NCBI GenBank assembly: GCA_025359635.1
Contig: JANYFV010000013.1
Coordinates: 1-42,529, forward strand
DNA: 42,529 nucleotides
Source of the DNA: Undibacterium sp.
GTDB lineage: Bacteria > Pseudomonadota > Gammaproteobacteria > Burkholderiales > Burkholderiaceae_D
Direction of reading: 5' to 3'
In this document: positions 30,166 to 40,249 of the stretch, in pieces
How positions within the stretch are numbered: the first letter of the stretch is position 1
Layout of the letters: every line of letters starts with the position of its first letter
The notes under the pieces: model-generated
Told to the model about the DNA's origin: nothing
The model's input: only the letters and a program-made list of their open reading frames with translations
The model's database searches: none
Made by a program: the position numbers and the translations under genes

Positions 30166-32883
30166 TTATTCGTTGGTATTATTAAACTCAGCCAAAAACA
30201 CCTCGGCTGGCGACGGTTTGGCGCTATACCCCAATTGAGAAACCGGATCGATACCAACGTTTAACAGATTGCGCCAATAATCATTCGAGCTGTATTGCGC
30301 AGGGCGGTAAGGCAGCGTGCCGTTCTTATTCCAATCCGACCAAGGATGGGTTTTATGAATATGTGCACCGATAATTGAATTCAGAATCACGCTCTTGCCG
30401 ACTGTTTCCAGTACCGTCTTTGACACCGTGCCGACGGGTGCCGCATAGCCATCAACCAAGCCCAAGCTGCAAGAGTAGCCGGGCGTGTTCACTCTGCCAT
30501 AGGGCGTACATTTTTGCGTGTGAAACCATTGTCGCCCCAGATAAAATTGACCGGCCAGGGCATTCGCACTGCCATCATGGGTAAATTTGCAATGATTAAA
30601 CACAAAGCCGTATTTGCTCTGGTAATTGGTGTTGGGTGCAGTCACGTAAGAGGTCGATCGATCACCTAATGATTTGATCTCGCTCTGATAAAAATAGGCG
30701 GTAGTGTCACCAAAAATGAAATCGACATTTCCTTCGATATACGATTGATTAAAAAAACTGCGCACCGTCTTTGCAATCTCAGGGGACTTCAAATACAAGG
30801 TATCCTGAAAACCCAATACACGAACGTTCTCAAATTGCAGCTTGTCCGCACCATCGAGCATTAATGCCACAGCCTGATGGTGCACCACTACAGCCGGTGC
30901 CGTGCCTGCGGTAGCGCCGCAAGTGCTGTTGGGACATTCAGCGCCAGGCTCTACTTTTTCTTTGTTATAAGCGTTTTCAAACGTGATGTTTTTGGCTTGA
31001 AATCTATTGCTCTTTATCCAGGCGATGGCAGTGCCGCTAGTTCCGACCACGGGTCGATCTTTCAGTGAAGTAAACATCTCTTGAATGGCGTCATCAAGAC
31101 CGGAAAACTGTGCGCCGAATCTTGCTACATAAGCGCTGCCCAACAGTGCGGCATGCACGCTCGCTGAGATTCTGGTGTGGCTTGCATCCTTGTCGTTGGA
31201 ATACAGTGTGATGGGGATCTGTGTTGCCGGCACATACAGCAATTCACGATACACACCCGGTTTTAGCAATATGTAAATGCGCGCTTTGTGCTGCGCCTGA
31301 AGTGCTAAGGTTCTGCTTTCGATAACGGCCTGGTTAATCGCTGCCTGTACGCGATGAAACACCGTCTTGCCATTCTCCTGCGCAGCCGGATCGACGATAT
31401 AATCAACCGGAAGCGTGCTATTTTTTGCCAGGGCATCCTTCAAGGGGTCCCAGTGATCGGTAATTTCCTGACCGGCCTTACCGACAGTTTTCAGCACTTC
31501 AAGATAGTCATAGCGTTTGGCTTGATCTGCGCTCAATTGTGGTCGGCTATCTGGTGTCTGTGTGACAGGGAAAGGCACAAACTGATCGTCACAATGCACC
31601 GTCGCCACCCCAGAAAAATCAATGTTGGAATTCGCTTCTGATGAGGCCACAGCAGTCTTATCTTTGAGCAAATTCACATACTTGATTTGCTGCGCGGGCT
31701 GAGCGTCAAACAGCACATTCTGCAGTTGAATTTGCAAAGAATGCTGCGCGTCGTAGCCTTGCATAATCACCCGGCCAGGTGTCAGGCTATGCACCCGCGC
31801 TAGTGTGATTTTTTGATACTGCGGAATCAGCCTACCCTGTGCCTGCGGGTTGTAGCGGGTGTCGATATCAATCGGCTTACGTACATCGCGCAGACAGACA
31901 TTTTGATACAGCACATCCGTCACCAGGCCACCGCGCGAGACATCGCTCTTGATGCGCAAACCCGAGCTGCTGCCTTCCATACTCAAGCCATCCACCAGAA
32001 TATGGCGCACGCCGCCATTGGTCTCGCTGCCTATCGACATGCCGTGCCCGTTATAAAAATGATTTTGCAGGATAGAGATATTTTCGCTGGGGCCATTATT
32101 ACCGGCCTTGATGGCGATATTGTCGTCACCAGTGCGCAGATAGCTATGTGCAATCGTGATATTGCGTGAAGAAATGGGATCTATGCCATCGGTATTTCTG
32201 GCGTCAGTTGGTGTATCAAGACGCACACCCCAGGCAGTAAAACCATCTACCCGATTTAAGGTGACATGAAAATTTGCTGAGTTGCGCAAAGTAATACGGT
32301 ACAGAGTGATTTCTTTGGAACGGCTAATTTCAATCAGGCGCGGCACATTGTGTTCATTATTTTCTTTCTGAGCACGACGTGCCAGTTGCCACCATGATTC
32401 TGTTTTACCTGCAAGCAGCTGACCGCCCTGTCCATCAATCACGCCATCGCCCATGATACTGCTGCCTTGCGCATCGTCGATACTGATGAAAGGTTTACAG
32501 CCACGCCCGGCCACACCGTTGCTGCCACAAGTGTGCAAGCCTTTATCATACAAGGCCGCATCAGTACTGGCATACAAGGTGACACCGGAATTGATACGCA
32601 AACTGACGCCGCTTGGCAGCATTAGCGGGCCGGAGACGAAGGTGGTTTTTTCGTTATTGCTGGCTAGCTGCACCGCCTGACCGGCGCTACATTGATTGAA
32701 GGCCTGCTGTATGCGCGGCGCATCATCTACCCCTGGCTTTGCGGCATCACTCTGCGTAGCAATCAGCACCATGCAGACCGGCGGCAAAACTGGCTCAATG
32801 ACCTGACGGGTATCCTGCGCATGCACCTGTATGGCGCATGCACTTAGCAAAAAATACGTCAGGAGGCGTGAGGTAGACTTCAT
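30166..32883 (-). CDS. bifunctional GH28 polygalacturonase + CE8 pectin methylesterase fusion
   Basis: N-term signal peptide SACAIQVHAQ; GH28 motifs NTDGIDP, TGDDNIAIKAG, NGHGMSIGSE, LRIKSD; C-term CE8 motifs HQAVALMLDG, GFQDTLYLK, GNVDFIFGDTTAYF, YLGRQWF. Confidence 0.92.
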   Translation of the reverse strand: MKSTSRLLTYFLLSACAIQVHAQDTRQVIEPVLPPVCMVLIATQSDAAKPGVDDAPRIQQAFNQCSAGQAVQLASNNEKTTFVSGPLMLPSGVSLRINSGVTLYASTDAALYDKGLHTCGSNGVAGRGCKPFISIDDAQGSSIMGDGVIDGQGGQLLAGKTESWWQLARRAQKENNEHNVPRLIEISRSKEITLYRITLRNSANFHVTLNRVDGFTAWGVRLDTPTDARNTDGIDPISSRNITIAHSYLRTGDDNIAIKAGNNGPSENISILQNHFYNGHGMSIGSETNGGVRHILVDGLSMEGSSSGLRIKSDVSRGGLVTDVLYQNVCLRDVRKPIDIDTRYNPQAQGRLIPQYQKITLARVHSLTPGRVIMQGYDAQHSLQIQLQNVLFDAQPAQQIKYVNLLKDKTAVASSEANSNIDFSGVATVHCDDQFVPFPVTQTPDSRPQLSADQAKRYDYLEVLKTVGKAGQEITDHWDPLKDALAKNSTLPVDYIVDPAAQENGKTVFHRVQAAINQAVIESRTLALQAQHKARIYILLKPGVYRELLYVPATQIPITLYSNDKDASHTRISASVHAALLGSAYVARFGAQFSGLDDAIQEMFTSLKDRPVVGTSGTAIAWIKSNRFQAKNITFENAYNKEKVEPGAECPNSTCGATAGTAPAVVVHHQAVALMLDGADKLQFENVRVLGFQDTLYLKSPEIAKTVRSFFNQSYIEGNVDFIFGDTTAYFYQSEIKSLGDRSTSYVTAPNTNYQSKYGFVFNHCKFTHDGSANALAGQFYLGRQWFHTQKCTPYGRVNTPGYSCSLGLVDGYAAPVGTVSKTVLETVGKSVILNSIIGAHIHKTHPWSDWNKNGTLPYRPAQYSSNDYWRNLLNVGIDPVSQLGYSAKPSPAEVFLAEFNNTNE

Positions 32884-32952
32884 TTTGTGATCCTTGAGCG
32901 GCATGATGCGTTGTGTCTTTGGTCGGCTATGCAATGGTGCGCGTGGCGCAGC

Positions 32953-33759
32953 CTATTTATCGTTTTTAAAAAATGGCGTGATGGAGTTGAATGTTTGTTT
33001 CATTTCCTGCTCGACCATCCGGGAGAAAAATTCTGCCCCTTTGGCACCGAGATGGGTGCGGTCAAAATCAGTTTTTGCCGCGCCGGCAGGTTCGAGCTTA
33101 TTCACATCGATTTTAAGCGTGGCGATCACATTTTCCGGCGGCGCCATGGCCAGAGTATCTGCTTCGGCCTGCCCCATGGCCTGCACTGCTGCGTAACTGT
33201 CGGCGTTCAGATCGAGCAAGGCAAGCCGCTGTTCGATCGCCACTTTCCGGACCGCGTCTGCCCAGGCTGCAAGATTATTTTCCAGTGCTCCAGCATGAAA
33301 AGTCCTGCGTGTCAGCGGTGTCACCAGCACGGGTGTACCGCCCAGCTCCTTAACTTCGCTGGCATAGGTCGCCATATTCAGCGGGAACTCGGTGACCAGA
33401 TCGGTAGATCGCCCGGGTTTGCCCGGCTGATCGTTATGGCCAAATTGAATTAGCACATAGGTTGCGCTATAGCGACCGCCCGCACGCAATAAATTCTGTA
33501 CATTGCTCCACAAGCCTTCAGCACGAAAACTGCCTGAACTGCGCCCGCCTCGCGCCAAATTGATGCAACTGACATTCGCTTGAAAACGCTGACACAACGC
33601 GTCGCCGTACCCACTGCGCGGTGCCATGGTCGAATCGCCCACCAGAATGACGCGTATCGGCGCAGCGCTCACCAGACTGGGTGCTGTTTGCGCAACCGCA
33701 CTTGCTTGCACGCCAAACAAACTGGCAAGAAAAATCACTACGGAAAATCGAGAATTCAT
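32953..33759 (-). CDS. SGNH rhamnogalacturonan acetylesterase (CE12-type)
   Basis: RVILVGDSTMAPRSGYGDAL, CINLARGGRSSGSFRAEGLW, YVLIQFGHNDQPGKPGRSTDL, DRTHLGAKGAEFFSRMV. Confidence 0.93.
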   Translation of the reverse strand: MNSRFSVVIFLASLFGVQASAVAQTAPSLVSAAPIRVILVGDSTMAPRSGYGDALCQRFQANVSCINLARGGRSSGSFRAEGLWSNVQNLLRAGGRYSATYVLIQFGHNDQPGKPGRSTDLVTEFPLNMATYASEVKELGGTPVLVTPLTRRTFHAGALENNLAAWADAVRKVAIEQRLALLDLNADSYAAVQAMGQAEADTLAMAPPENVIATLKIDVNKLEPAGAAKTDFDRTHLGAKGAEFFSRMVEQEMKQTFNSITPFFKNDK

Positions 33760-33787
33760 ACTTTCGTCCTTGGCACGTAAACAAATT

Positions 33788-33817
33788 GCGTGCGCCAAAT
33801 CATGATCTGGCGCACGC
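33788..33817 (-). terminator. Strong hairpin between TonB receptor and CE12 gene
   Basis: GCGTGCGCCA-AATCATGATC-TGGCGCACGC, perfect 10-bp stem; AATTTGTTT follows on the minus strand. Confidence 0.65.
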
Positions 33818-33835
33818 AGATTTCGTGACAGAAGC

Positions 33836-36532
33836 TTAGAAGTTGTAAGTCAGACGGGTATTCACAGAACGTCCAATCGGGCTTGCTGCGCTGCTCAGGT
33901 AACCGTTATAGCCACTATGGTTAGTCACCGGAGGTTTTGCATCAAACAGATTGGCAATACCGACGGCTATCACGAAGTGATTGAAGCCTTTATAAGCTGT
34001 GGTTAAGTTAAACGACGAGTATGGTTTGATGTCGCGGAAATATTGCGCGGCAACCAGATTTTGATCGTGATAACCGGTGTTGTAGTTTTGCGTCAATTGG
34101 GCATTCCAGTCTGTTTTTGACCATGACAAAGCCAGGGTATGCTTCCAGCGGAAAGTAATAATCGGCAAGCTACTGGTGGTACCGTTGCTAGCCAGACCAA
34201 AACGGCCGATATTCGATGAGAAATCGCCGCCCTTTTCTAACTGATTATCAAATTGCGTCAGATACGTTCCATTCAGTTGCACATTAAAATCACCTGCATC
34301 CGTTTTTGGTAAGCGGTAGGCAAGGCCAACGTCGATACCGCTGGCTTTTTGACCGCCGAGATTCATCGTGATGTTTTTGATGTACAGCAATTTACCCGTG
34401 GCATCGCGAACAAATAAATCCGCATATTTTGCCGGATTCAAGAAGTACGCTTGTTCCGGTAAATTGGCTAACATATTGTCCATCGTAATCTTCCAGAAAT
34501 CAAAAGAGGCGGTCATATTCTTCATAGGCTCAATCACGACACCTAATGTTCCACCCTTTGATGTTTCTGGCGTCAAGGCTGCATTGCTGCCTGTTTGTCT
34601 CGGCAACTTCAAATTACACACCGTGGCTGAAACCAGACCTGGTAAGGCTTTGCCTGATCCGGCAACCGCAGGTGTCGCGCTTGGGCATTGCAATGGATCA
34701 TCCCATGCAGCACCAGTTGTTGCGTTGGCACCAGCGACACGATATCCATAGCGATCAAATAATGTCGGTGCGCGGAAACCGGTATTGACCGAACCTCGAA
34801 ACATTAATGCAGCAGTCGGTTGATAGCGGAAGCTCGCTTTAGGGTTAATCGTATTGCCGAAATCGCTGAAGTGATCGTCACGTACGGCGAGGTTAAAATT
34901 GAGCTGCTTGGTGGCTGGAATTTCCAACTCTGTATATAGTGCAGCAACGTTACGTGCTCCCTGACCATGCGATGGCACAGATGCAGCATAGGTCGCCAAA
35001 TAGCCCAGATCCGTCTTGGTATCTTCTGTCGTATCACGGTGATAATCTGCACCGATCGCAATACCCAATGGGCCTGCTGGCAATTGCATTAATTCTTTAT
35101 TCACGGTGAGTTCAAGTCCGGCAAAAGTACTTCTTGAAACACGCAGTATTTGTCCGTCCAAGCCGATACTCTTCAGGTAATCCAATCCAGCAGTGTCTTG
35201 CAAGCCAAATGGATTGAGTGTCCCATTACTGATACCAGTGAGCAGTTTGGCGCCGTCAACAGAACCAGAATCCAATGCACCAGTGCGATCACTTACGCCA
35301 TAGACAACTCCTGCTTTATAGTCCCAACCTGCCAGACTTCCCTCATCGCTCAGGCTAAAGCGCTGATTGATTTGTTCATCTTTAGTGATATATGGGCCAA
35401 GCTCAGCCACGCTCCATGTCACAAGCAAAGGTGCGCCTGTTACACCGGCAACAGTTGGTACGCCGCCGCTTTTTCCCGGATACCATTTACTGGTGGATGG
35501 CAGCAGTGCAGTAACCCCATTGGCAGCAAGACTAGTGGTGGGTACTTTGGTGCCAAAAATATGTTCTTGTCCGCGGGAATAATCAGCCGTGATGTAATGG
35601 TCGTCACTGATTTTTTTGCTCGCTTTTGCATAGAACGTAGTCTGATCATTCTCGTACAAAGCAGTGTTATAGGTCAGATTGTTAATGACACAGGTATTGT
35701 TCGCACCCTTTATTGAGTATGGCGCGGTACATCCAGTAGCGTAATAAGGGTTGGCCGCCTTGAAGGTTTTAACGCTTGGTATGGTGAAGTTTGCCGGGCT
35801 GGCGAAGCCGCCACTGGCCAGAGCAGGTGCACGACCTATGCTGGTTAATAACTCAGGAGAACTCAACTCTGCACGGTCTGAACCCAACAGACGACTTCTG
35901 CGGTGTGCGTCCATCGTTGCATAGACATTCCAGCCATCTTGTTGCAGATCACCGGCACCGACAATAAAACTCAGGCGCTGCTCATCGCCACCACCAGTTT
36001 TTCGCGGCTGTACTGTTTGTGCCGTAATTGAAGCCCCTTTGTAGTCACGTTTGGTAATGAAATTGACGACACCGCCAATCGCATCTGAACCGTAAATCGA
36101 CGATGCACCATCATTCAAAATCTCTACACGTGCAATCGCACTCATAGGAATAACATCCAGATTCGCGTAACCATCAGCGATTGCCTCGTTGGCCATACGA
36201 CGGCCATTGAGCAAGACCAAAGTACGATTCACACCCAAGCCGCGCAGATTAATATTGGTACCAGAACCAGCATTCGATGGTGCCAGTGAACTCGATTGCG
36301 GCAATGCCATCATCAGATCTGCCAGCGAAGTCATACCACGCTTTTCCAGATCTTCACCGGCAATGGCGGTGATCGGAAGTGACGCTTCACTAGCGAGCCG
36401 TTTAATCGACGAACCAGTAACTTCAATCCGCTGAACTTCTTGTGCCGACACTTGATTCATCATTGTGATCACAGCAAGTGTAATGCCTGACAACACCAGT
36501 TTTGGTGTATGGTATGTATTACTTTTTTTCAT
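33836..36532 (-). CDS. TonB-dependent receptor of the pectin locus
   Basis: 898 aa; signal MNQVSAQ; VQRIEVTGSSIKR, RGLGVNRTLVLLNGRRMANEA, VEILNDGASSIYGSDAIGGVVNFITKRDY; terminal NTRLTYNF. Confidence 0.94.
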   Translation of the reverse strand: MKKSNTYHTPKLVLSGITLAVITMMNQVSAQEVQRIEVTGSSIKRLASEASLPITAIAGEDLEKRGMTSLADLMMALPQSSSLAPSNAGSGTNINLRGLGVNRTLVLLNGRRMANEAIADGYANLDVIPMSAIARVEILNDGASSIYGSDAIGGVVNFITKRDYKGASITAQTVQPRKTGGGDEQRLSFIVGAGDLQQDGWNVYATMDAHRRSRLLGSDRAELSSPELLTSIGRAPALASGGFASPANFTIPSVKTFKAANPYYATGCTAPYSIKGANNTCVINNLTYNTALYENDQTTFYAKASKKISDDHYITADYSRGQEHIFGTKVPTTSLAANGVTALLPSTSKWYPGKSGGVPTVAGVTGAPLLVTWSVAELGPYITKDEQINQRFSLSDEGSLAGWDYKAGVVYGVSDRTGALDSGSVDGAKLLTGISNGTLNPFGLQDTAGLDYLKSIGLDGQILRVSRSTFAGLELTVNKELMQLPAGPLGIAIGADYHRDTTEDTKTDLGYLATYAASVPSHGQGARNVAALYTELEIPATKQLNFNLAVRDDHFSDFGNTINPKASFRYQPTAALMFRGSVNTGFRAPTLFDRYGYRVAGANATTGAAWDDPLQCPSATPAVAGSGKALPGLVSATVCNLKLPRQTGSNAALTPETSKGGTLGVVIEPMKNMTASFDFWKITMDNMLANLPEQAYFLNPAKYADLFVRDATGKLLYIKNITMNLGGQKASGIDVGLAYRLPKTDAGDFNVQLNGTYLTQFDNQLEKGGDFSSNIGRFGLASNGTTSSLPIITFRWKHTLALSWSKTDWNAQLTQNYNTGYHDQNLVAAQYFRDIKPYSSFNLTTAYKGFNHFVIAVGIANLFDAKPPVTNHSGYNGYLSSAASPIGRSVNTRLTYNF

Positions 36533-36709
36533 TTTCGTCTCCTACTAATTTATAATTAAATTCATGCCTTCTTCAAGAGCATGGAACACTAGTCGGAGCA
36601 CCTCGCGTACTCGTTGCCGCGACGACGAAGATAAGGCCAAACCTTACCGAGGTCGCAAACGGTCACTTTGCATCTACTATTTCAATCCAAATCGCAATTC
36701 AACTTCTAC

Positions 36710-37411
36710 TTAACCTCTTGAGAATGTACGTGTCACACGCTCCAGATGTGCCCGCATGGCACGTCTAGCTTCCGCCGGATCGTGTGCTGCAATCGCCTCT
36801 AAAATATTGCGGTGATCAGTGAGGGTTAGCTGACGTAATTCCTCGGTCTGAAAATGTTCTTTTAAGCGATTCCAGAGACGGCCACGTTGACTCCACAAAT
36901 ACTCAACGGTACCGACCAAAGCGCTATTCCCGGTGGCCCTTGCGATGGACATATGAAACTCGCGGTCAGCATGTTCGTTACTAGCATAATCTGCATGATG
37001 TTTTTCCATCTCCAGCACGGCTTTTAAGATGGCATCAATCGCACCGTCGGTGGCAACCCTGGCCGCGATCGCTGCAATTTCAGATTCGATCAGGCGACGT
37101 GCGGATAAGACTTCAAACGGCCCCGGCCCGACTTCAGGCAAATCGGTCTCGACATCTGCCTTCTCGCTAACATAGACACCCGAGCCGCCACGTACCTCAA
37201 CTACGCCGCCTAATTCCAGCGCCAGAATTGCCTCACGCAAAGAGGCCCGACTCACACCGAGCTTGGTTGCCAGATCGCGTTCTGAAGGAAGGCGCTCACC
37301 TGATAGGATTTTCTCATCACTGATCAGTGACTGAATTCGATCAGCCACTACCCGATACAACCTTGGTTCGGGTGAGATAGCGTCATGGAGTGTATTAATT
37401 TTTTTTATCAT
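36710..37411 (-). CDS. FadR/GntR-family transcriptional regulator (FCD domain)
   Basis: ILSGERLPSERDLATKLGVSRASLREAILALELGGVVEVRGGSGVYV; FCD REFHMSIARATGNSALVGTVEYL, HRNILEAIAAHDPAEARRAMRAHLERV. Confidence 0.95.
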   Translation of the reverse strand: MIKKINTLHDAISPEPRLYRVVADRIQSLISDEKILSGERLPSERDLATKLGVSRASLREAILALELGGVVEVRGGSGVYVSEKADVETDLPEVGPGPFEVLSARRLIESEIAAIAARVATDGAIDAILKAVLEMEKHHADYASNEHADREFHMSIARATGNSALVGTVEYLWSQRGRLWNRLKEHFQTEELRQLTLTDHRNILEAIAAHDPAEARRAMRAHLERVTRTFSRG

Positions 37412-37452
37412 AGTGCCAAGTAGTTTTAAGCAATGTGAGACAGATTTTTATT

Positions 37453-37504
37453 TGGTCAGGCCATTCTAATGTGGCCAGACCAATTTTGCAATGTGGACTA
37501 GCCA
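37453..37504. promoter_or_regulatory. Cluster of three TGG-N5-CCA candidate FadR-type operators
   Basis: TGGTCAGGCCA (37453-37463), TGGCCAGACCA (37472-37482), TGGACTAGCCA (37494-37504) in the regulator/garD divergent intergenic region. Confidence 0.7.
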
Positions 37505-37577
37505 AATATTTTTTTTAGTGGCATACTCGCCACAACACAGAGTTAAAAAACACGTTCACCACGCAAAGGACGAGAGC

Positions 37578-39146
37578 ATGAATGAGGTATCAACAGCTGC
37601 ATCAATGGCGAATTTACCTTTGTTTATTCGCATGCACGACAACGATAATGTCGCTATCGTAGTCAATGACGGCGGCCTGCCTGCAGGTGCCAGGTTTGCT
37701 AGCGGCCTGGTATTGCGCGAAGCCATACCGCAGGGACACAAAATCGCCTTGCGCGCTCTGGCTGAAGGTGAAGCTATCTTGCGCTACAACGTCACTATCG
37801 GACATGCGGTGCGTGACATCGCCGAAGGCAGCTGGATAGAAGAATCACTAGTACGCATGCCGCCAGCCAGAGACCTGAACAACCTACCTATCGCCACCCG
37901 CATAGCGGTCAGACCAGATCCTTTGGAGGGCTATACATTTCAGGGTTTCCGGAATGCCGATGGCAGCGTGGGCACGCGTAACATCCTTGCCATCACCACT
38001 ACCGTGCAGTGCGTGGCTGGCGTGGTCGAACATGCAGTCAAACGAATTAAGCAAGAGCTACTGCCGAATTTCCCGAATGTCGACGATGTGATCGGGCTAG
38101 AGCATACCTATGGCTGCGGTGTTGCAATCGATGCGCCGGGTGCCATGATACCGATACGCACGGTGCGCAATATCAGCCTCAATCCCAACTTCGGCGGACT
38201 AGCCATGGTGGTCAGTCTCGGTTGCGAAAAACTACAACCGGCACGCCTATTCCCCAAAGGATCGATTCCTATCCAGAATGGAGGTGACCCTGTGGTCGTG
38301 TGTTTACAGGATCAGGAGCACGTCGGCTTTGAATCGATGATCGCCTCGATTCTGAAAACTGCCGAACTGCAATTGGCTCAGTTAAATCAACGCCAGCGTG
38401 AAACTTGCCCGGCCTCAGAACTGGTGATCGGCGTACAGTGCGGCGGCAGCGATGCCTTCTCTGGTGTCACGGCCAACCCGGCGGTCGGTTTTGCCACTGA
38501 TTTGCTGGTGCGCGCTGGTGCTACCGTGATGTTTTCCGAAGTCACGGAAGTACGTGACGGCATCGATCAACTCACCTCACGCGCCGCCAATGCGGAGGTA
38601 GCCGAAGCGATGATACGCGAGATGGAGTGGTACGATAATTACCTCAAGCGTGGCGGGGTAGATCGCAGTGCCAACACCACGCCCGGCAATAAAAAAGGCG
38701 GTCTCTCAAACATCGTTGAAAAAGCCATGGGTTCGATCGTCAAATCGGGCAGCGGCACCATTACCGGTGTATTGGCACCGGGCGAAAAGCTTAGCCAAAA
38801 AGGACTGATCTACGCCGCCACACCGGCCAGTGACTTCATCTGCGGCACCTTGCAATTAGCGGCTGGCATGAATATGCATGTCTTTACAACCGGGCGCGGC
38901 ACACCTTACGGCCTGGCCGCTGTTCCGGTCATCAAGGTCGCTACCAGAAATGACCTAGCCAAGCGTTGGCACGATCTGATGGACATCAACGCCGGACGTA
39001 TCGCCAGCGGTGAAGCCAGCATTGATGACATAGGCTGGGAATTATTTCATCTGATGCTGGAAGTCGCCAGCGGCAAAAAAACCTGGGCTGAACACTGGAA
39101 ATTACACAATGCGCTGGTGCTATTTAACCCAGCGCCGATTACCTGA
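37578..39146 (+). CDS. garD: galactarate dehydratase (GarD/UxaA family)
   Basis: [29 protein letters not shown]-domain; [70 protein letters not shown]. Confidence 0.9.
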   Translation: MNEVSTAASMANLPLFIRMHDNDNVAIVVNDGGLPAGARFASGLVLREAIPQGHKIALRALAEGEAILRYNVTIGHAVRDIAEGSWIEESLVRMPPARDLNNLPIATRIAVRPDPLEGYTFQGFRNADGSVGTRNILAITTTVQCVAGVVEHAVKRIKQELLPNFPNVDDVIGLEHTYGCGVAIDAPGAMIPIRTVRNISLNPNFGGLAMVVSLGCEKLQPARLFPKGSIPIQNGGDPVVVCLQDQEHVGFESMIASILKTAELQLAQLNQRQRETCPASELVIGVQCGGSDAFSGVTANPAVGFATDLLVRAGATVMFSEVTEVRDGIDQLTSRAANAEVAEAMIREMEWYDNYLKRGGVDRSANTTPGNKKGGLSNIVEKAMGSIVKSGSGTITGVLAPGEKLSQKGLIYAATPASDFICGTLQLAAGMNMHVFTTGRGTPYGLAAVPVIKVATRNDLAKRWHDLMDINAGRIASGEASIDDIGWELFHLMLEVASGKKTWAEHWKLHNALVLFNPAPIT

Positions 39147-39217
39147 ATATTTGCGTCTATTTCGCTACTTAAATACACTTTATTCATTCATGCTCAAATT
39201 GATCAGCAGCCCATTAT

Positions 39218-39300
39218 CGTCATTCCCGCGTAGGCGGGAATCCAGTGTTACTACGAAGTACGTGCGTCCGCTCCGGATACCCGCCTGCGCGGGTATGACG
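39218..39300. repeat. dRS3-like palindromic repeat element (inverted pair)
   Basis: CGTCATTCCCGCGTAGGCGGGAATCCAG ... CCGGATACCCGCCTGCGCGGGTATGACG; same family as 2746-2853. Confidence 0.85.
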
Positions 39301-39382
39301 GAATTTATTTCCAGCTAAAACGTAACGATAATCGACCCTCTCGAAATAACATATTTTTCAAATTAGCCCAAACCACGACATC

Positions 39383-40204
39383 ATGACATCTACTACAACT
39401 GCCAAACCCTTCAAAAGAATTTTACTGACTGGCGCTGCCGGCGGTCTGGGAAAAATACTGCGCGAGCGCATTAGACCCTGGGCTGAGATTGTGCGCCTCA
39501 GCGATATCGGTGACATGGGAGACGCGCGCGAAGGGGAAGAAATTGTCCAATGCGATCTGGCCGATAAACCCGCTGTACTGGCGCTGATGGAAGGGGTCGA
39601 CGCCGTCTTGCACTTTGGTGGCATCTCTACCGAAAATAATTTCGAAGCGATTATGCAAGCGAATATTCTCGGCACCTACAATCTGTATGAAGCGGTACAC
39701 AAATGCCAGGTTAAGCGCGTGATTTTTGCCAGTTCCAATCACACCATGGGTTACTACCGCACGACTGATCTGGTCGATGCCGATATGCCAGCGCGGCCGG
39801 ATGGTATGTACGGTGTCAGCAAATGTTTTGGCGAAGATCTCTCGCGTTATTTCTATGACAGATTTGGTATCGAAACCGTTTGTATACGGATAGGATCAGC
39901 CTTTCCTGAGCCGATCAACAAACGCATGATGGTGACTTATTTCAGCTATGACGATCTGGTCGAACAGTTACGCTGCTCGCTGTTCGCGCCACGCGTCGGC
40001 CATACCATCGCCTTCGGCGTCTCGGACAATGAAGGCAAATGGTGGGACGACCGCAAGGCTGGCCATCTGGGATTTAAAGCCAAAGACAGTTCCACAAAAT
40101 TCGCCGGTAAATTTCCCGATAGCGCAGAGTATCCGGCCGCTGATGATGTCACCACTATCTTCCAGGGCGGCGGTTTTTTGCTCACCACACCGCAATACAA
40201 ATAA
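39383..40204 (+). CDS. udh: uronate dehydrogenase (NAD-dependent epimerase/dehydratase superfamily)
   Basis: KRILLTGAAGGLGKILRERI, VDAVLHFGGISTENNFEAIMQANILGTYNLYEA, FASSNHTMGYYRT, GMYGVSKCFGEDLSRYFYDRFGIETVCIRIGS. Confidence 0.93.
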   Translation: MTSTTTAKPFKRILLTGAAGGLGKILRERIRPWAEIVRLSDIGDMGDAREGEEIVQCDLADKPAVLALMEGVDAVLHFGGISTENNFEAIMQANILGTYNLYEAVHKCQVKRVIFASSNHTMGYYRTTDLVDADMPARPDGMYGVSKCFGEDLSRYFYDRFGIETVCIRIGSAFPEPINKRMMVTYFSYDDLVEQLRCSLFAPRVGHTIAFGVSDNEGKWWDDRKAGHLGFKAKDSSTKFAGKFPDSAEYPAADDVTTIFQGGGFLLTTPQYK

Positions 40205-40249
40205 GCCAGCAAAGATCCTCACACACAATTCAAATCGAACGAGACCCTC

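Noticed and set aside
39109-39318. ORF of 69 aa on + strand (SFPRRRESS ... PACAGMTEF)
   Set aside because: Same repeat-derived artefact and it overlaps the end of garD
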